Part shown: positions 6,684 through 7,507 of the stretch, one piece after another
Layout of the letters: each line of letters starts with the position of its first letter
How positions within the stretch are numbered: the first letter of the stretch is position 1
Assembly (NCBI GenBank): GCA_024511395.1
Contig: JANELJ010000104.1
Coordinates: 1 to 7,507, forward strand
Source: Gammaproteobacteria bacterium
GTDB taxonomy: Bacteria > Pseudomonadota > Gammaproteobacteria > GRL18
DNA length: 7,507 bases
Direction: 5' to 3'
The notes under the pieces: model-generated
What the model was told of the DNA's origin: nothing
Seen by the model: only the letters and a program-made list of their open reading frames with translations
Database searches by the model: none
Position numbers and translations under genes: made by a program

Positions 6684-7025
6684 TTATTTTATACTATTTT
6701 CCAGCCAATTAAGATATTCCAGTAAACCACTACTTATGTCCAGTGCAATAATCTCCGGCACTTCATAAGGATGCAGTGATTTTATCACCTTTTCCAGTAC
6801 CGGATATTTCTCCTTACTGGTTTTAATCAGCAGCATATTTTCTCTGGCTGATTCCACATTATCCTGCCACTGATACACCGAATAAACCGGAGGCATAACA
6901 TTCACACAGGCCGCCAGCCTTTGTGCCACAATATTTTCTGCAATACTAATGGCATTCTCTTCGCTGGGGCTGGTACATAAAACCAGCTGAAACTGCTGTT
7001 CCGCTGTGTTATCTTGTTGTGACAT
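6684..7025 (-). CDS. cutA: Divalent-cation tolerance protein CutA
   Basis: Small trimeric protein of the CutA1 family, linked in E. coli to copper and other divalent-metal tolerance; its biochemical role is still unclear. At 113 aa it has the family length (112 in E. coli). Signatures are CVNVMPPVYSVYQWQ (40-54), MLLIKTSKEKYPVLE (64-78) and LHPYEVPEIIAL (84-95). Cys17, Cys40 and His85 sit where E. coli CutA has the residues implicated in copper binding. AGAAGGG lies about 8 bases before the ATG, a good ribosome binding site, and a sigma-70-like promoter lies about 40 bases upstream. The order cutA then dsbD is conserved in gammaproteobacteria, and the pair is probably one transcript. E. coli-type neighbours fxsA and groESL are not seen upstream; a divergent unknown gene is there instead. 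Confidence 0.96.
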   Translation of the reverse strand: MSQQDNTAEQQFQLVLCTSPSEENAISIAENIVAQRLAACVNVMPPVYSVYQWQDNVESARENMLLIKTSKEKYPVLEKVIKSLHPYEVPEIIALDISSGLLEYLNWLENSIK

Positions 7026-7066
7026 AAAAAAGCCCTTCTGCCCTATTAATACCTTAAAGTAGCAGG

Positions 7067-7095
7067 ATTTTATGTTACCTCCGGGTGTTTAGCAA
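7067..7095 (-). promoter_or_regulatory. Sigma-70-like promoter for cutA-dsbD
   Basis: On the minus strand TTGCTA (complement of 7090-7095) and TAAAAT (complement of 7067-7072) are separated by exactly 17 bases. They match the consensus at four and five of six positions. Initiation would fall near 7060, leaving a leader of about 35 bases before the cutA ATG. Confidence 0.6.
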
Positions 7096-7185
7096 ATACA
7101 TATCTGTCTAAAGTTTAGAGTTTCAGCTCCCCCAAAAAGGAGAATCATTTAAAATTTATTGATTACCTCAGTTAACCGATAGTCC

Positions 7186-7297
7186 GTAACAGGAACCGTG
7201 TATCCCTTGCTAAAGCCGCCGTGAATCCATCCATGGATGCTTTTCGACAGCCTCCCTGCTGTCGAAACTTCATCAAGGGACACCTGGCCCCTGTTAC
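7186..7297. repeat. Cloverleaf-like palindromic intergenic repeat element
   Basis: Nested pairings define the element. The outer arms GTAACAGG (7186-7193) and CCTGTTAC (7290-7297) are perfect. Inside them TCCCTTG (7203-7209) pairs with CAAGGGA (7274-7280), continued by GTG/CAC (7198-7200, 7281-7283) across a 2-base bulge. Within this are the palindrome CATCCATGGATG (7228-7239) and a 10-bp hairpin (7242-7251 with 7258-7267, loop CTCCCT). The core, GTGAATCCATCCATGGATGC, resembles small dispersed repeats I associate with gammaproteobacterial intergenic regions, but that is recollection, not a search. No second copy lies in the window. It carries no open reading frame of its own. Confidence 0.6.
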
Positions 7298-7309
7298 TCC
7301 GAGGTAAAC

Positions 7310-7370
7310 AAAATAATTCAGTAAAAACAGGAAAAAAATGTAAAAAAAAGCAAAAAACAGTTGACAAAAA
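7310..7370 (+). promoter_or_regulatory. Phased A-tracts with TTGACA box
   Basis: A-tracts of 5, 7, 8 and 6 bases occupy 7323-7327, 7332-7338, 7342-7349 and 7352-7357. Their centres are about 10 bp apart, which is the phasing of intrinsically curved DNA, and flanking runs lie at 7310-7313 and 7366-7370. They end against a perfect -35 hexamer TTGACA (7361-7366), as an UP element would. No good -10 hexamer lies 15-19 bases further on (CTGCTT at 17), so the promoter is weak, activator-dependent or uses another element. Confidence 0.5.
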
Positions 7371-7374
7371 TTCG

Positions 7375-7418
7375 GCAGCATTGCTGCTTCTTAAAAGAGC
7401 TATCTTTTAAGAAGCGGC
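7375..7418 (+). promoter_or_regulatory. Leader hairpin / operator before the partial gene
   Basis: A 13-bp perfect stem (7386-7398 with 7403-7415, loop GCTA) extends through one T-G wobble to 16 pairs (7383-7398 with 7403-7418). Immediately upstream and overlapping it is the palindrome GCAGCA-T-TGCTGC (7375-7387). No T-run follows on the plus strand, so it is not a standard terminator. It lies 17 to 22 bases after the TTGACA box and ends 35 bases before the start codon. It is either an operator across the promoter or a 5'-leader hairpin. Confidence 0.55.
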
Positions 7419-7443
7419 CTTCAGTAAGAAAAAACAAACTTCT

Positions 7444-7448
7444 GGAGG
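7444..7448 (+). promoter_or_regulatory. Strong ribosome binding site of the partial gene
   Basis: GGAGG sits 5 bases before an ATG at 7454. It is the strongest Shine-Dalgarno in the window and is the main reason for calling a gene start here. Confidence 0.7.
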
Positions 7449-7453
7449 TCGCA

Positions 7454-7507
7454 ATGCACACCAAAGGATACAGCAATATCCCCGGTGAACTGTTTTATTA
7501 CATAACA
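7454..7507 (+). CDS. Start of an unidentified gene, cut by the window end
   Basis: Eighteen codons are visible, opening MHTKGYSNIPGELFYYIT, with no stop before the window edge. A GGAGG site 5 bases upstream, a TTGACA box behind phased A-tracts and a long leader hairpin all point to a real, regulated plus-strand gene divergent from cutA. I do not recognise the N-terminus. The PGELFYYIT stretch faintly recalls the start of REP-associated tyrosine transposases (PGALYHVTSRG), which would fit the neighbouring palindromic repeat, but 18 residues cannot support that. No signal peptide is evident in what is visible. No function is assigned. Confidence 0.65.
   Translation, partial: MHTKGYSNIPGELFYYIT

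Noticed and set aside
7186..7297. Integron attC site
   Set aside because: The palindromic layout is suggestive, but the ends do not fit RYYYAAC and GTTRRRY and there is no cassette or integrase nearby.
7149..7381. Two overlapping minus-strand open frames of 69-72 residues in the cutA divergent gap
   Set aside because: They read through the palindromic repeat and the A-tracts (giving Phe/Leu-rich stretches), have no ribosome binding site and resemble nothing I know.
7383..7418. Rho-independent terminator on the plus strand
   Set aside because: The stem is strong but is followed by GCCTTCAGTAAG rather than a T-run, and no plus-strand gene precedes it.

Overview
The window is a chromosomal housekeeping block from a gammaproteobacterium. 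The evidence is the order cutA–dsbD–(tlpA-like)–aroQ–accB–accC–prmA, all on the minus strand, together with biotin carboxylase catalytic residues that fall at the same residue numbers as in E. coli AccC. GC content is moderate and the gaps are AT-rich. A DsbD next to a periplasmic thioredoxin would suit many free-living or symbiotic gammaproteobacteria, so I do not name a genus.

Layout, from high to low coordinates, which is the direction of transcription. A 428-bp divergent gap (7026-7453) separates cutA from the start of an unidentified plus-strand gene cut by the window edge. The gap holds a sigma-70-like promoter for cutA, a ~110-bp cloverleaf-like palindromic repeat, a run of A-tracts phased at about 10 bp, a consensus TTGACA box, a 16-bp-stem hairpin and a strong ribosome binding site. 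Then come cutA, dsbD and a TlpA/ResA-like thioredoxin, probably one transcript for metal tolerance and periplasmic thiol reduction. A 301-bp gap (3388-3688) carries a good promoter candidate with two abutting dyads. It would drive aroQ (shikimate pathway), accB and accC (BCCP and biotin carboxylase of acetyl-CoA carboxylase). prmA (ribosomal protein L11 methyltransferase) follows accC, behind an intrinsic terminator that contains the accC stop codon.

The genes themselves are ordinary and intact. The less usual features are these: a perfect 21-bp inverted repeat straddling the accB stop codon, followed by a second hairpin that fills much of the accB–accC gap; the accC-stop terminator, T-flanked on both strands; a DsbD with two tandem redox-competent N-terminal domains; and the structured control region of the partial plus-strand gene. 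I see no CRISPR array, tRNA, rRNA, insertion sequence or phage gene. There is no clear evidence for a wholly new multi-gene system here. The only uncharacterised gene is represented by just 18 codons.
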